A program made the position numbers and the translations under genes. Positions 49,189 to 60,900 of a stretch of 64,000 nt of DNA are shown here, piece by piece. The stretch is from Setophaga petechia. Lineage: Eukaryota > Chordata > Aves > Passeriformes > Parulidae. The stretch lies in assembly GCA_024362935.1 (NCBI GenBank), contig JANCRA010000003.1, positions 49,017,844 through 49,081,843 on the forward strand. The letters are read 5' to 3'. Within the stretch, counting starts at the first letter, position 1. Every line of letters starts with the position of its first letter. Below the pieces are notes generated by a model. The model saw only the letters and a program-made list of their open reading frames with translations. It was not told the DNA's origin and did no database searches.

Positions 49189-50531
49189 GCCCCGCCGCGC
49201 CGCCCCCCCGCACCAGGAAGCGCCGCCGCTGCCCCGCCCGGACGGGAACGAGAACGGGAGCGGGAACGGGCACGGCCGCGGGCACGTCCCGGCACGGCAC
49301 GGCTCCCCCCGCCACGGGAACGCCGCGGCCGGGACCCCCAGAGCGCCGTCCCTCAGAGCGGCACCTCCCGGTGCCCCGGAGCCCCCCCGGGCCCCACATC
49401 CGTGCGGACAAGGCGGGATTGACACTCCAGCACTTGAGACACCCTCGGATCCTCCGAAAGTGGGAACCATGCGAGGGTCCCTGGCTCTTGGGACCCTCCC
49501 CCAGGCGGCCAGAATGTGTGATGCCTTCCCCACATCCCCAGGAACTGTGGATCCCCCGAGGGACCCCAGCACTGGGGACATCCCAGGTTTCAGCGTGTGG
49601 GAATGCCCCAAGTGCCCCGGCAGCTCACCCCCAAAGAACCCCCTGTGACCCCATGGGTCCCCAGCCAAGCCCCCCTCCCTGGGCAGGGGTCTTTCCCCGT
49701 GTAATATAGACAAAATAAACCAATCCCTGGGTCAGAAATGGGGGCACAGGGCCAGACTGGGACGAGCTGAGGAGAAGCAGCCCACTAGTGCCACCCACAC
49801 GCTTACTGGATGAGCCCCATCACCTGAGCCCCACCCGAGCTGCAGGATCCATCCCTTTTCCCAGGCCCCACCCCTGGGACACCCCACCCATCACGCCCCA
49901 GGCACTGACACGTGTGTATATATATATATAATATATGTATATGTATATGTACAGACATTCGGGGCCCCCCTGCCCCCCCACTGCCCCAAAGGACGAGGCC
50001 TGGGGGTCCCCCAGCAGTCCCCCCCCCACACTGCAGTGCCTTAAAATAGGGGTCACCTGCATCTCACGGGGACCCCCGGGTCCGTCCTGCCCCCCATGGG
50101 TCACAGTACAACACCAAAGAGGAGGGGGTTCCCTAGGGAGGGCTCTGGGCACAGGGGTGTCCCCAGGTGAGGGTCCCTGGGCTGAGGTTTGAGCCTGGCG
50201 GGAGAAGAGCCCTGGATTGGGGGTCCCGGGGGTAGGAGGATCCCTGGATCAAATCCCCTGTGAGGGGCTGTGCCCACATCAGAGGGGTCCCCATCACGGG
50301 GGGGCCATCCCGGCACTGGCTGCTCCCCAGGCAGGGCTGTGCCCGCCCCGGGCCATCCTGCTGTGGGACAGTGCCCGCACCGGGGTGTCCCCTGGCTGGG
50401 GTGTCCCTATCCCTGCAAGGGGTGTCCCCACGTGGGACATCTGCGTCCGTGCGTGGGCTGACCCCACATGGGACACCCCGGTCCCTGCGTGGGACGTCCC
50501 TGTGCCGGCGTGGAGCGCCCCGGGGCGGGCG
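49189..50531. other. Intergenic DNA between SSH3 start and ANKRD13D stop
   Basis: The first 220 bp are the CpG-rich SSH3 promoter. The rest includes a plus-strand AATAAA at 49714-49719 with no gene assigned to it, a TA microsatellite at 49914-49955 and a GGGTGTCCC-type degenerate repeat (50290-50525) that is probably ANKRD13D 3' UTR. I found no AATAAA or ATTAAA for ANKRD13D in this interval. Confidence 0.55.
49914..49955. repeat. TA / GTATA microsatellite
   Basis: GTGTATATATATATATAATA followed by TATGTATATGTATATGTA; simple dinucleotide repeat. Confidence 0.9.
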
Positions 50532-53500
50532 CTACTTCTCGGTGAGGGAGAGGCGCAGGATGCGCTGCAGCTCCTCGTCCTCCTCGCGCCGCCGCCGCTC
50601 CCGCTCCTCCTGCTCCCGCTCCGACAGCGCCATGGCCAGGCGCAGCTGCTCCGCGAAGCTGCCGTACCCGGGGGGGCCCGGGGGGCTCCCGCCGCCCGCT
50701 CCCGGGGGGCTCCCGGCGGTCGGGGGCTCAGCGCTGGGCCCGGCCTGCAGCAGCATGCTCTCCTGCAGTGCCCTGGGCAGGGGACAGCAGCGGGGCCACC
50801 GCCGTGTCATGGCAGCCACACCCCGTGTCACGGCAGCCACACCCCCTCTGGCACACCTGTGCCCACCCCTGGAGGCCACAGCTCCTTCACAGACCTTAAA
50901 TGGCCTGGAGAGCCATGCCCCTCCCCACATGCCCCACCCAGCGGTTAGCCACGCCCATTATGGCCACACCCTTTGTGCAGCAAGAAGCTCCTCCCTTTCA
51001 GCCCCTCCCCTGGCCACACCCCCACACCTTTAACCCCTGCCCCTCTAACCCCACGGACCCTGCACCTGCCCCACCCCGAGACCTTTAACCCCTGCCCCAC
51101 CCAGGTGAGGTGGGTGTGGCACCCCAGGCCACGCCCCCACAGACGGAATCTCACCTTTCCAGCTGCAGGTCCTCATCGTAGGGCGGCGGCTCTGCGCCGG
51201 GGCGGGTGTTGGTCAGCGCCTCCCAGATTGTCACCTGTGGGGTGTGGCTACGTGTTAGGGGTGTGTCCAGGTGCGTGTGGGGTGTGTCCAGGTAGGGGGG
51301 CGTGGCCGCACCTGGTCGGTCTCCGTGCCGGCGTCCAGCAGGCTCTGCTGGATGGCGAACTGCAGCAGGTCGTCGTCCTCGTCGCGCAGGGGCTCGCTGC
51401 GCCCCGCGCCCAGCACCGTGTACCCCGCCGGCACCTCGAACACGCCCGCCTCCACCTCGCACGGGAACGGCCACGCTGCCGCGCACGGCCAGCCGTCAGC
51501 ACTGCCCACGGCTGTCCCCGTGGCACCCCACGGCACCTCATGGTGCCCCATAGCTCCCTGCAGCTCCCCGTGGCATCCCCTGACACCCCACACCCACCCC
51601 GTTCTGTATCCATGGAATCCCTGCCCTCACCGGCCCCACAGCCTCACCTCTGGGCCCTGAGGGCTGGGTGCCGGGGGGGTGGGCGCCGGGGGGCTCCTGG
51701 GGGGCGCAGATCCGCACGGAGCCCAGGGGCTGGTCGCACCCGCACAGGTTGCTGAAGGTGATGCGGGCGTTGAGCACGTGGAACAGGGGGATCTCTGTGG
51801 GTACAGGTGCCAGGTGAGGCCCCATGAACTCCTGCCCCTGTTAATCCTACCCCAAATTAAGTTTTTCCCTCTCACCGATCTTGACGGGGAAGCCAGGGGG
51901 CAGCTTGAGGGTGATGAAGTCGCGCAGTTTGGCGAAGTGGGCGTTGGAGATGGCCATGAGGTCGATGATGGGCGTCACCTGCTCCGCCAGCGACAGCGGG
52001 TGCTGCTCGCACAGCCACAGCGTCGCCTTGAACCTGCCCGGGCACAACCGTGGGCACGGGGACCCGCTGGGGCCACCAGCACCACCCCCTGCCACCACTC
52101 TGGCTACATCCTCGAGGTACAGACAGTGGCATGGCCCCTGAGGACTCTGTCCCCACCGCTGGGATGGTGGCCTCACCTCTGCACCTTGCTGGACATCTCG
52201 ATGGGGCGCCCGATGTTGCGAGTCTCCAGGTCAAAGTGGGGGTCAAAGTACTCCTCAGGGGTGATGGCCGTGGGGTTGGTGGGGCTGGCAGCCTGCAGGA
52301 CGGGTGCCTGGGGGGACAGCAGCACTGCTCAGCCCCCCTGGAGACCCCCAGTGTCCCCAGGGACCCCCGGGATGGCCACTCACCCCGTTGTGGGTGCCGT
52401 GCTGCTGCGCGATGCCCAGGAAGGAGTGGAAGGGGGTCTTGGAGCCTGGGGAGAGAGGGGGTGCAGGGTGAGGGACTCCCAGGGCTGTCACCGGTCACAC
52501 CCCTCATGGGTGGCACACACTCCATGCTGTCCCATGCCTGTCACATTATCCCCACAGTTTCCCACACCTGACATGTCACACCCACAGTGTCCCACACCTG
52601 ACACCCGTGCCACCCAGGAAGGGTGGCACATTCCCACCGCGTACAGGCCCCCTGATTGGCTGCCAGGGCTGTCACCTTTGCTGCGTGACTTGTCCTGGTC
52701 GGAGAGATGCTCCGTCCTGGTCTTGGTGACCAGCTCCACGTTGCTGGCACTGTACACCTGTGTGGGGACACCGTCAGGCCTGCCGTACTCCAGGCTGTCC
52801 CCCGTGTCCCCCACATCTCCGTGCTCACCTTGGCCTCGTAGCCGCTGACCACCTCCATCTTCTCCGAGCGCCAGCCCCAGATCCCAGACTTGTTCCTGGG
52901 GGAGCAGGGAAGCCTCACTCACCCTCTTGCACCAGCGTTTCCTTCCCCTTTGCCTGCGCTTCCCCCTTGCACGGCCCCTGCTTGCTGAGACTTCCCTTCC
53001 CTTCCCTTCCCTTCCCTTCCCTTCCCTTCCCTTCCCTTCCCTTCCCTTCCCTTCCCTTCCCTTCCCTTCCCTTCCCTTCCCTTCCCTTCCCTTCCCTTCC
53101 CTTCCCTTCCCTTCCCTTCCCTTCCCTTCCCTTCCCTTCCCTTCCCTTCCCTTCCCTTCCCCTCCCCACCTCTCGAAGGCGATGTTCCGGGTGTCCAGGT
53201 GTGTGGACACGATGGGCGAGGTGAGCCGGCCGGCCACGTGCTCCTCGCTGGGCTGCATGGCTGCCAGCAGCAGCTCGGGCTCGTGCAGGGCCAGTGCCAG
53301 CGTCTCCGTGTACACCACCTGCTTGTCGTGGTCCACCTCCATCACCACGGCCCCCTCGTCTGCATGGGGACATCGCAGGGCTCAGCCCCATGTGACAACC
53401 CCAGGCCTAGGGGGCACTGGGGGTCTGGGGGGATTGGGGGTCTCCTGTACATGTGGGAGCTGAGGTGGTTCCCTCAGGGAGAACAAAGGTTTCCTTGGGG

Positions 53501-56038
53501 AGATCTTGGAGAATTGGGGGTCCCTGGTAAAAGAACTGAGGTGTTCCCCTCGGGAGGGGGGAACTGGAATCCCATGTGGTCCTTAGAGGGAATCTGGGAG
53601 GTCCTTGTGGGAGTATTCATAGTGCAGAGGGTCTGGGGATCTCCAGGGAAGTCCCTATAGGGCATCAGGGGTCTTTACAGGGGAGCCCTTATAGTGCAGG
53701 GGGTCTGCGGCTCCCCACAAAGACTGGGGGCCCCCAGGGAATCCAGACAGGGGTGCAGAGGGCCTGGGGGCTCCCCAGGGAGACAGAGGGCCCGCCGGGG
53801 GCTGGAGCTGACCTTCCCCCTTGAAGATGTAGCTGCGGCGGCCGCGCTGCCACGTCATGTGCTCGAAGCCCAGCAGGGTGGTGTCCACCCGCAGGCTCTC
53901 GCCGCGCTTCCACACGCGGTACACGTCGCTGGGACACACCTTGGACACCAGGGGCACTGCGGGCACAGGGATCGCTCAGCCCCGCGGCCGGGGGGCCCCT
54001 GGGGACCCCCTTCCCCCGCCCAGCCCCGCCATGCTCACCCCAGCTCGTGAACTCCCACTTCATCTCCACGTAGAAGTCAGACGCCTGGAAAGGATGAGGA
54101 GAATGCTGGGGGATGTGGAGGGGCTGGGGACTCCCTGGTAGGGTCACTGGGAAGCGGGGGGGAGTCTGGGGAGAAGGGATGGGGGTCTCTATTGGGGTCC
54201 TGGGTGGGGATCAGAGAGAGTGGGGCCATTAGTGCCAGTCCACAGGGAAGGATAAGCAGTGAGTCCTGGAGGATAAGGATAAGCAGAGTGTCCCCAGGGA
54301 AAGAACGGAGTCAATGAGGGCTTCTGGGGAGAATCTGGGGTCCCTTCTCAGACCACTGAGGACGTGGGAAGTCTGGAGAGCAGGGGTGGGGATCCCTATT
54401 AGGGTTCTGGGTGGGGATCAGGGCAATCTGGGGAAGTGGGGTTGGATAGGCTGGGTGCTCCTGTGGAAAGAGTGAGGTCATGGAGGAGACAGGGGCTCTT
54501 GGGGAGACTTGGGGGCTCTCTGCTGGAGTCACTGGAGAGGTGGGGAGTCTTGAGCCAAGGGATGGGGCTGGTGGGTGTCCCTGGGTGGCTCTGGGGTGCA
54601 GGGTGCAGTTCTGGGGGGCTGTACCCGCCGCAGTTTGCTGAGCAGCTCGGGGATGCCGGCGAGGCGCCGCGTCGCCCGCTGGTAGTCACGGTACTGGAGC
54701 ACCAGCTGCACCATCTCGGGGTCCCCCGTGCTCACCGCCTCCTGCAGCACTGGGGACACGGGGTGCCATCAGCTGGAGGCCACCCACCCCCCTGGATGGT
54801 GTCCCCAAGTTCCTGCAGTGTTCCCTGTACCCGTCCATCCATTGGCGTTCTCCCTGCCCACGTTGGCGTTGTGCCGCAGCAGCACCCGCACCGACTCCAG
54901 GTGGCCCAGGGACACGGCCAGCTCCAGGGGCGTGCGGCCACGCGGGTCTGTCAGCTCCACATCGTGCTGGAAGGGTGCCGGGGTCACTGTCCCCTCCCCG
55001 CGCCACCCCAGCGCTCCCCCTGTGTCCCCCATGCTCCCAAGGCCTGGCGCTCCCTGCCCCCGCTTCTCCCAGTGCAGCCAACCCGATCCCAGCGCTCCCA
55101 GTTGCTTCCAGGCCTTTGGTGCTACAGTCCCTTATTATCCCGGTGTCACCAGTCCTTCCAGTGCCACCAGTTCTTCCAGTGCTCCCAGTCCCCTGAGCCC
55201 CAGTCTCCCTGGTACTTCCAGTCCCCACACCACTCCCAGTCTTGCTCCAGCACTCCCAGTTCCCCCCGATGCTCCCAGTGCTGTCCCCTCCACCCAGTGC
55301 TGCCAGCTCCCCATGCTCCCAGTCTTCCCAGCCTCCCTCCAGTTTCCCCAGTGCTCCCAGTTCTCCCATCTCCTGTGCCCTACCTCACTTAGTGCTCACA
55401 GTCCCTCTGCACGCTCCCAGTCTTCTCCCCAGTGCTCCCAGTGCCCTGTGTCCCCAGCCTTCCCTAAAGCTCCCAGTCTCCCTCCAGTGCTCCCAGCCCC
55501 TCAAGGCGCCCCATACCCGCTGTGCACCCAGTACCTCCCAGTGCTCCCAGTCCCTCAAGGCGCCCCATCCCCGCAGTGCTCCCAGTATATCCCAGCACTC
55601 CCAGTCCCTCCAGGCTCCGCGTCCCCGCAGTGCTCCCAGTATCACCCAGTGCTCCCAGTCCCCGCAGCGCTCCCAGTATCTCCCAGTGCTCCCAGTCCCA
55701 GCAGCGCTCCCAGTCCTTCCAGCCCTCCCAGCATCCCCCCTCCCCCCCCGCGCACAGCATTCCCGGTTTTCCCCAGCGCTCCCAGTCCCCCCCAGCATTC
55801 CCAGCGCTCCCAGTCCCCCATCCCCGCGCTGCGGGCCCCGCCGCTCTCCCTCCCCTCCCCTCCCGCGCTCCCGTTCCCGGTGCCGGTGCGTGGGGGGGTG
55901 TCCACTCCCCGGCGCCGCTCCCGGTGCCGCTCCCGGCGCCGTTCCCACCGTCCCCGCGCGCAGGGCGCTGTCCAGCGCCTGGTGCCGGTTGTGCCAGACG
56001 AGCCGGTGCAGCGGGAAGGTCTCGGCGGGCCGGGCCAT
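50532..56038 (-). CDS. ANKRD13D: Ankyrin repeat domain-containing protein 13D
   Basis: Membrane-associated ubiquitin-binding protein; ANKRD13A/B/D bind K63-ubiquitinated receptors such as EGFR and steer endocytosis. Fifteen exons: 55949-56038, 54831-54966, 54625-54749, 54039-54084, 53813-53956, 53170-53359, 52829-52895, 52676-52757, 52384-52445, 52177-52307, 51876-52033, 51648-51794, 51312-51475, 51155-51234 and 50532-50772; 620 aa. N-terminal ankyrin repeats ([20 protein letters not shown], then [20 protein letters not shown]) lead to the ANKRD13 central domain ([53 protein letters not shown]). Four UIM-like helices close the protein: [44 protein letters not shown] and [13 protein letters not shown]. 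Intron 6 is largely an AAGGG repeat. Confidence 0.96.
52991..53160. repeat. Perfect (CTTCC)34 microsatellite, AAGGG on the sense strand
   Basis: Exactly 170 bp with no interruption, inside ANKRD13D intron 6 (52896-53169). The transcribed RNA reads (AAGGG)n, purine only. The array takes up 62% of the intron and ends 10 bp from the exon 6 donor. Confidence 0.97.
55135..55830. repeat. CCCAGTGCTCCCAGTCCCTC minisatellite in ANKRD13D intron 1
   Basis: About 40 short units of CAGTGCTCCCAGT type with 12-30 bp spacing. The right half has longer higher-order units of about 60 bp (CTCCAGGCGCCCCATCCCCG-like joints). It fills two-thirds of intron 1. Confidence 0.85.
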
Positions 56039-56164
56039 CCCGGCACCATGTCCCCGGGGCCGCCGGGGCGGACGGACCGGGCCGCAGCGCGGGGCCTGCC
56101 CGCAATGGCTGCGCGGGGGCGGCGGCGGCGCAGCGCGGCGGCGCGGGGCGGGGCCGCACCGGGC

Positions 56165-56560
56165 ACCGGCGACCGGGAACAGGCGACGGCAGCGGCGGGG
56201 GGCAGCGGGAAACGGGGACGGCATCGCCGCCGGGAACGGGCACCGGCAAATGGAACGGGAAAAGGGAAGGGGCATTGGCACCGGGCACGGGCACCGGCAA
56301 AGGGAGCGGGAACGGGGCTCCGGGAAGGGGAACAGGCACCGGGCACAGGAATGGCATTGGCACCGGCACGGGAACGGCAGCAGGAAAGGGAACGAGGTGT
56401 CGGGAGTGGGGCACCGGAAACGTTATCGGCACCGGGAATGGGAATGGGAGCAGGCACTGGGAACGGCTCCAGCACCGGGAACTGCGATTGTGGGCACTGC
56501 CGCTGCAGCAGCACCGGGAATGCGACTGGAACCGGCACCGGACACAGCCTGGGGCCGCAC
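56165..56560. repeat. GGGAACGGGCACCGGCA minisatellite
   Basis: About 25 irregular units mixing GGGAACGG, CACCGGCA and GGAAAGGGAAC, starting 130 bp upstream of the ANKRD13D ATG. Confidence 0.8.
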
Positions 56561-56756
56561 CCTCTCACACCCTCCCATCGGGGTTGCAACCAGGGACCCC
56601 CTGGCCCCCAGCTGATTCCCGGTACCGGGGGCTGCCGGTGCCCGGCATCTCCTGCTGTGCACCCCGAGGGACCCCGGGGCTCCCTGACCCCTTTGACATC
56701 ATAACATCAGTGGGTACCTGGTGCTCAGGACCGCCGTGCATCCCAGCCCATCGCAT

Positions 56757-56848
56757 CCCATCCCATTGCATCTCATCGCATCCCATTGCATTGCATTGCA
56801 TTGCATTGCATTGCATTGCATCCCATCCCATCCCATCCCATCCCATCC
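56757..56848. repeat. Adjoining (TTGCA)n and (TCCCA)n microsatellites
   Basis: CCCATTGCATCTCATCGCAT leads into a pure run of six or seven TTGCA units and then five CCCAT units. Confidence 0.9.
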
Positions 56849-57210
56849 CCAGGAATGCTGGAGCACCAGCCTGGCTGCGCCTCGCCCTGACCCGCTGCCT
56901 GCAGGCAGGGTGTGGGCGGGAGAGGTGGCACCTGCACTGCCTGGTGACAAGCGACAGCAAAGATCATCCGGGGGGACAGAGCAGCAAGGGGGGACACAGC
57001 CTCCAGCAGCCCATGCTGGCTCGGGACCCCCATCCTGTGGGGCTTGGGGATGCTCTGGCACGTCCCCAAAGTGCTGGTGCATCCACAGGGGGACAATCAG
57101 GAATCTCCCACACCACAGGAGGTGACAAGGACTCCATGCCACCCTCAGTGGGCGTGGAGCCATCTCTCCCTCCCACAGTGAGGTGGAGCTGGATGGTATT
57201 TTTCGATCTT

Positions 57211-57216
57211 TTTATT
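57211..57216 (-). promoter_or_regulatory. GRK2: Poly(A) signal of GRK2
   Basis: The minus strand reads AATAAA about 725 nt after the GRK2 stop, inside an AT-rich TATAATAAAAAGATCG context that stands out from the GC-rich UTR. Confidence 0.8.
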
Positions 57217-57939
57217 ATAAAAACTCTTTTTTTTTTTTGCATTCTCACATCTCTGCTCGTGAAAACCTCACTCACCCACTGCCCCTGCCCTGCCCCGTGC
57301 CCCCCCTGCCTGGTGCCCCCCCAGCCCCGGGAGCAGAGCGACCAGAGACTAATATTTACAGATGCTGCTGGGGACTGGGGGGGCAGGGGGCACCCCTGTG
57401 CCCACGCGTGGCTGATTTAAGGGGGTCCCACCCGCTCCTTTCTGCTCAGGAGGGAGGGCAGGGGGCTGGGGGTGCCCTGGGGCGGGGCAGGAGGGGCAGT
57501 GGCAGAGTGGGGGGCACAGGGGACCCGTGGCACAGTATTTACAGGGGGTCCCCCTGGGCACACACATACACTCACTCACTCACAGCCACACACGCACACG
57601 AGGGGTGCCACCCACGGGACGGGCACAGCCACACAGGGAGGGGGGGACATGCCGGCTGGGGACCCCGCCGGCCCCTTTGGCACACACGGCACTGGGGAGC
57701 GGGCGGGAGGGACGGGGCTGCCTTCATCTGAGCCGGAGAGTTCCTGCAGGGCCGGGGGCACACCGGGGAGAAGGTGCCGGGCCACGTGCCCGGGGTGTCA
57801 CCGCGCCCCCGGGTGACACCGGCACCGGGTGTGTCCCCTCCCCGCAGCCCCCGGGCACACGGGGAGCGGGGGACACGCGGGAACCCAACCCAATAAATTA
57901 GAGGTGGGGTGGGAAGGGGGAAGGGGGCGCGGGGAGGGG

Positions 57940-60900
57940 TCAGAGCCCGTTGTGGGAGCGCTGGATGAAGGGCACTTTGCTGAGCTCCACCACGGGCGAG
58001 CGCGGCTTGTTCTGCATGCGGGGCACCCGCTGCAGCAGCTGCTGCGCCTGGCGCTGCGCCTCCCGCAGCTCCTTCCGCCACTGCACCAGCTCGGGGTCGC
58101 TCTGTGGGGCAGGCAACCGGGTCAGGAGCGGGGACAGGGCAGGGCACAGCATGGCTGGGCCACCCCAGGGTGCCAGGGCTGTGGGGTTGCCCCACGTTTT
58201 CAGTATTGATGCCCTGGAGCGGCTTGAAGGACTAAACATGCAAGTGGCCAGCAAGGGGGGATGGTTGGCAGGGAGCAGGGGGATGGCCAGCAGGGAGCAG
58301 GGGGGATGGCCAGCAGGGAGCAGGGGGGATGGCCAGCAGGGAGCAGGGGGATGGCCAGCAGGGAGCAGGGGGGATGGCCAGCAGGGAGCAGGGGGGATGG
58401 CCAGCAGCTGGGGGACAGGGGGTGATACTTACGTCGCACTGCAGCACGAACTGCTTGCCCCCACGGATGCGGAGCAGGATGCACTTGCGCTCCTTCACCT
58501 GCGTCTCCTCCACCGAGTCGATCTCCTCCATGGTGAGCAGGGACTGCTGGGGGGACAGGCTCAGCCCGGTTCCCTGGCTGCCCCCCAGCCCTGCCCCCCG
58601 GTGCTGTGCCCCCCCTTACCGGTGACTCGCCCTCCCCGCGCCACTCCAGGCGGTTGGGGAAGAGGTAGAAGTAGCGGCGCTGCCACTGCGTCAGGAAGGG
58701 GTTGCCCAGCTTGGCCATGTAGCCGTGCATGATGCAGTCCTTGCCCATGGCGTACTCTGGGGTCACAGGCAGGTGGGATCAGCACTGGGATGTGGCCTGG
58801 GGTGGTTCAAGGTGGGCATCCCCAGCCCCACTCACCCTCCTCGTGGCCCAGCTGTTTGTTCTTGGCCTTCTTGCGGGCCTCCAGCTTGTCGGTGTCGGCG
58901 TTGACGGCATCGAAGACGGTCTCGGTGACCTCCTGCTGCCAGCGCTCCGAGATGGTGAGCGGGAAGTTGCGGTACAGCTCCTGGTCGCTCTCCAGCAGCT
59001 GCACAGGGTGGGATGCTGGGGTCACGCTGGGGTGAGGGGCTGTGGGACACCCCATGCCCCCATGCTCGGCCCCTGTGCCCGGTACCTTGATGCCCTTGGT
59101 GTCCTCCTCATCAAAGGAGCCGATGTCAAAGGCATCGGCTGCGTTCACTTCGCCGCGGGGTGGGACGAGGGGCGGTGGGTACTGTGGGCAGCAGTGGGGG
59201 TCAGAGGGCTGGCTGCCCACATCTGTGTCCTTGTCCCTGTCCCCAGCCATGGGCAGACACCCCTCACCTTCTGCAGGAACACCATCTGCCAGTCCAGGCC
59301 CTTGAAGAAGGGCTCTTCCTTCACCTCCTGCGCCCTGCAGAAGGAGGAGGGAGGATGAGCGTGGCCGCAGGGGGACTGTGCCAGCACACCTTGTCCCATG
59401 CTCTGGGGACATTGTGCCAGCACACTTTGTCCCATCCCCTGGGGGCCGTGCCAGCACACCTTGTCCCATGCCCTGGAGGCCTCAGGGACACTCACCCTCG
59501 TCCCATGCAGCCCAGGCGCCGGTTGACGTCCCGCTGCAGCAGCCCCTCGAGCAGAGAGCGCAGCTCTGGGGAGAAGGAGTCCGGCAGCTCCACGGCCTGT
59601 GGGAGATTCCATGAGATCACTGCTGAGCAGGGACAGGGACACACGGTGACATACAGCTGGGCACAAACACATGCTCCAGGCAAAGCCGGGCTGTCCCTGA
59701 CCCCCTGTGTGCCTCCCACGTCCTGCCCACAGCCTCCTCAGTGCCCCCACCCACCATGGTGAGGGTCATCCGGTCAATCTCGTGCTTGTCCTTCGTCTTG
59801 TGCTGCCGGAACGGGCTGTGCCTGTGGCATGGAGGGAGAAGGGGCTCAGCAGTGCCCAGCTGTGCCCAGTTGTGCCCAGCTGAGTCCACACTCACCCCCG
59901 GAGCAGTTTGAAGAGCATGCAGCCCAGCGAGAACCAGTCGGCACTGCTGTCGTAGGCCACCCCCTTCTGCAGCACCTCCGGCGCCATGTACCCGTGGGTG
60001 CCCCTGGGGAGGGGGCACAGGGGGGTCAGGGGCCGCCCCGGGCGGGGGGGCAGGGCGGGCAGGGGTGTGGGCACACTCACACGCTGGCGTGGGGCTTCTT
60101 CTTGGAGAAGTCGCAGGCCAGGCCCAGGTCAGAGATGCGGACGTGGCCGAACTCGTCCAGGAGGATGTTTGCTGGCTGTGGGGACACCGGGGGACACACT
60201 GAGCCCCAGAGTGGCCCGTAGGTATGGGGTGGTGAGCCTGGGGGGCTCTCTGGGATTTGGGAGTGTCTGAGTGTCCCTGAAGTCTCAGGGTGCCCATGGA
60301 TTTTGCTGTTGGGGTGTCCATTAGAGTTGAGGGTGCCCTCTGGGCTCGGCGACTCCCCACAGTGTTCTGAGGGCAGGGTTTGTGATACTGTGGGGGCCCA
60401 CAGGGCGGTGCAGGGGGTTCTAAAGGGATGTCCTGGGGATGTCCTGGGGGGGGGGGACAGTCACCTTGAGGTCACGATACACCACGAAGCGGCTGTGCAT
60501 GTGCTCCAGGCCCAGGATGATCTCAGCTGCGTAGAACCTCATCTCCGCCTCCGAGAAGACGCCGTGCTGGGACAGGTGATAGTGCAGGTCCCCCCCTGTG
60601 GGGACAGGGACCGGCTGTCACCCAGAGCAGCTGTGGCAGGGGGCTCTGTGCCGCGGGAGTGGCTCAGGGCCGAGGTCTCACCATTCATGAGGTCGAGGAT
60701 GAAGCTGAGCTTGTCAGGCGTGTGGAAGGCGTAGGACATGCACACGATGAACGGGCAGTCCTGGCGGGAGACACGGGGTCACCCCCCTGTCCCTGTCCCC
60801 TGCCACCCTGGCCCCAGCCCAGCACCTGTGTCCACTCACCCCAGTGCTGACGAGGGACAGCATGATGCGCTCATTGAGGGCCAGCGTCTCACCCTGCTTC

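Larger units (their letters stand above)
56039..57210. other. Intergenic DNA between ANKRD13D start and GRK2 3' end
   Basis: CpG-rich ANKRD13D promoter to about 56160, a GGGAACGGGCACCGGCA minisatellite (56165-56560), unassigned DNA, then two adjoining pentanucleotide microsatellites (56757-56848). No gene seen; long open frames here are products of the repeats. Confidence 0.6.

Noticed and set aside
49714..49719. Plus-strand AATAAA as the end of a plus-strand gene
   Set aside because: No plus-strand coding exon precedes it; SSH3 and ANKRD13D are both on the minus strand here.
54728..57420. Long plus-strand open frames (over 600 aa) rich in Ser/Pro/Cys or Gly/Arg
   Set aside because: They are translations of the CAGTGCTCCCAGT and GGGAACGGGCACCGG minisatellites lying antisense to ANKRD13D intron 1 and its promoter.
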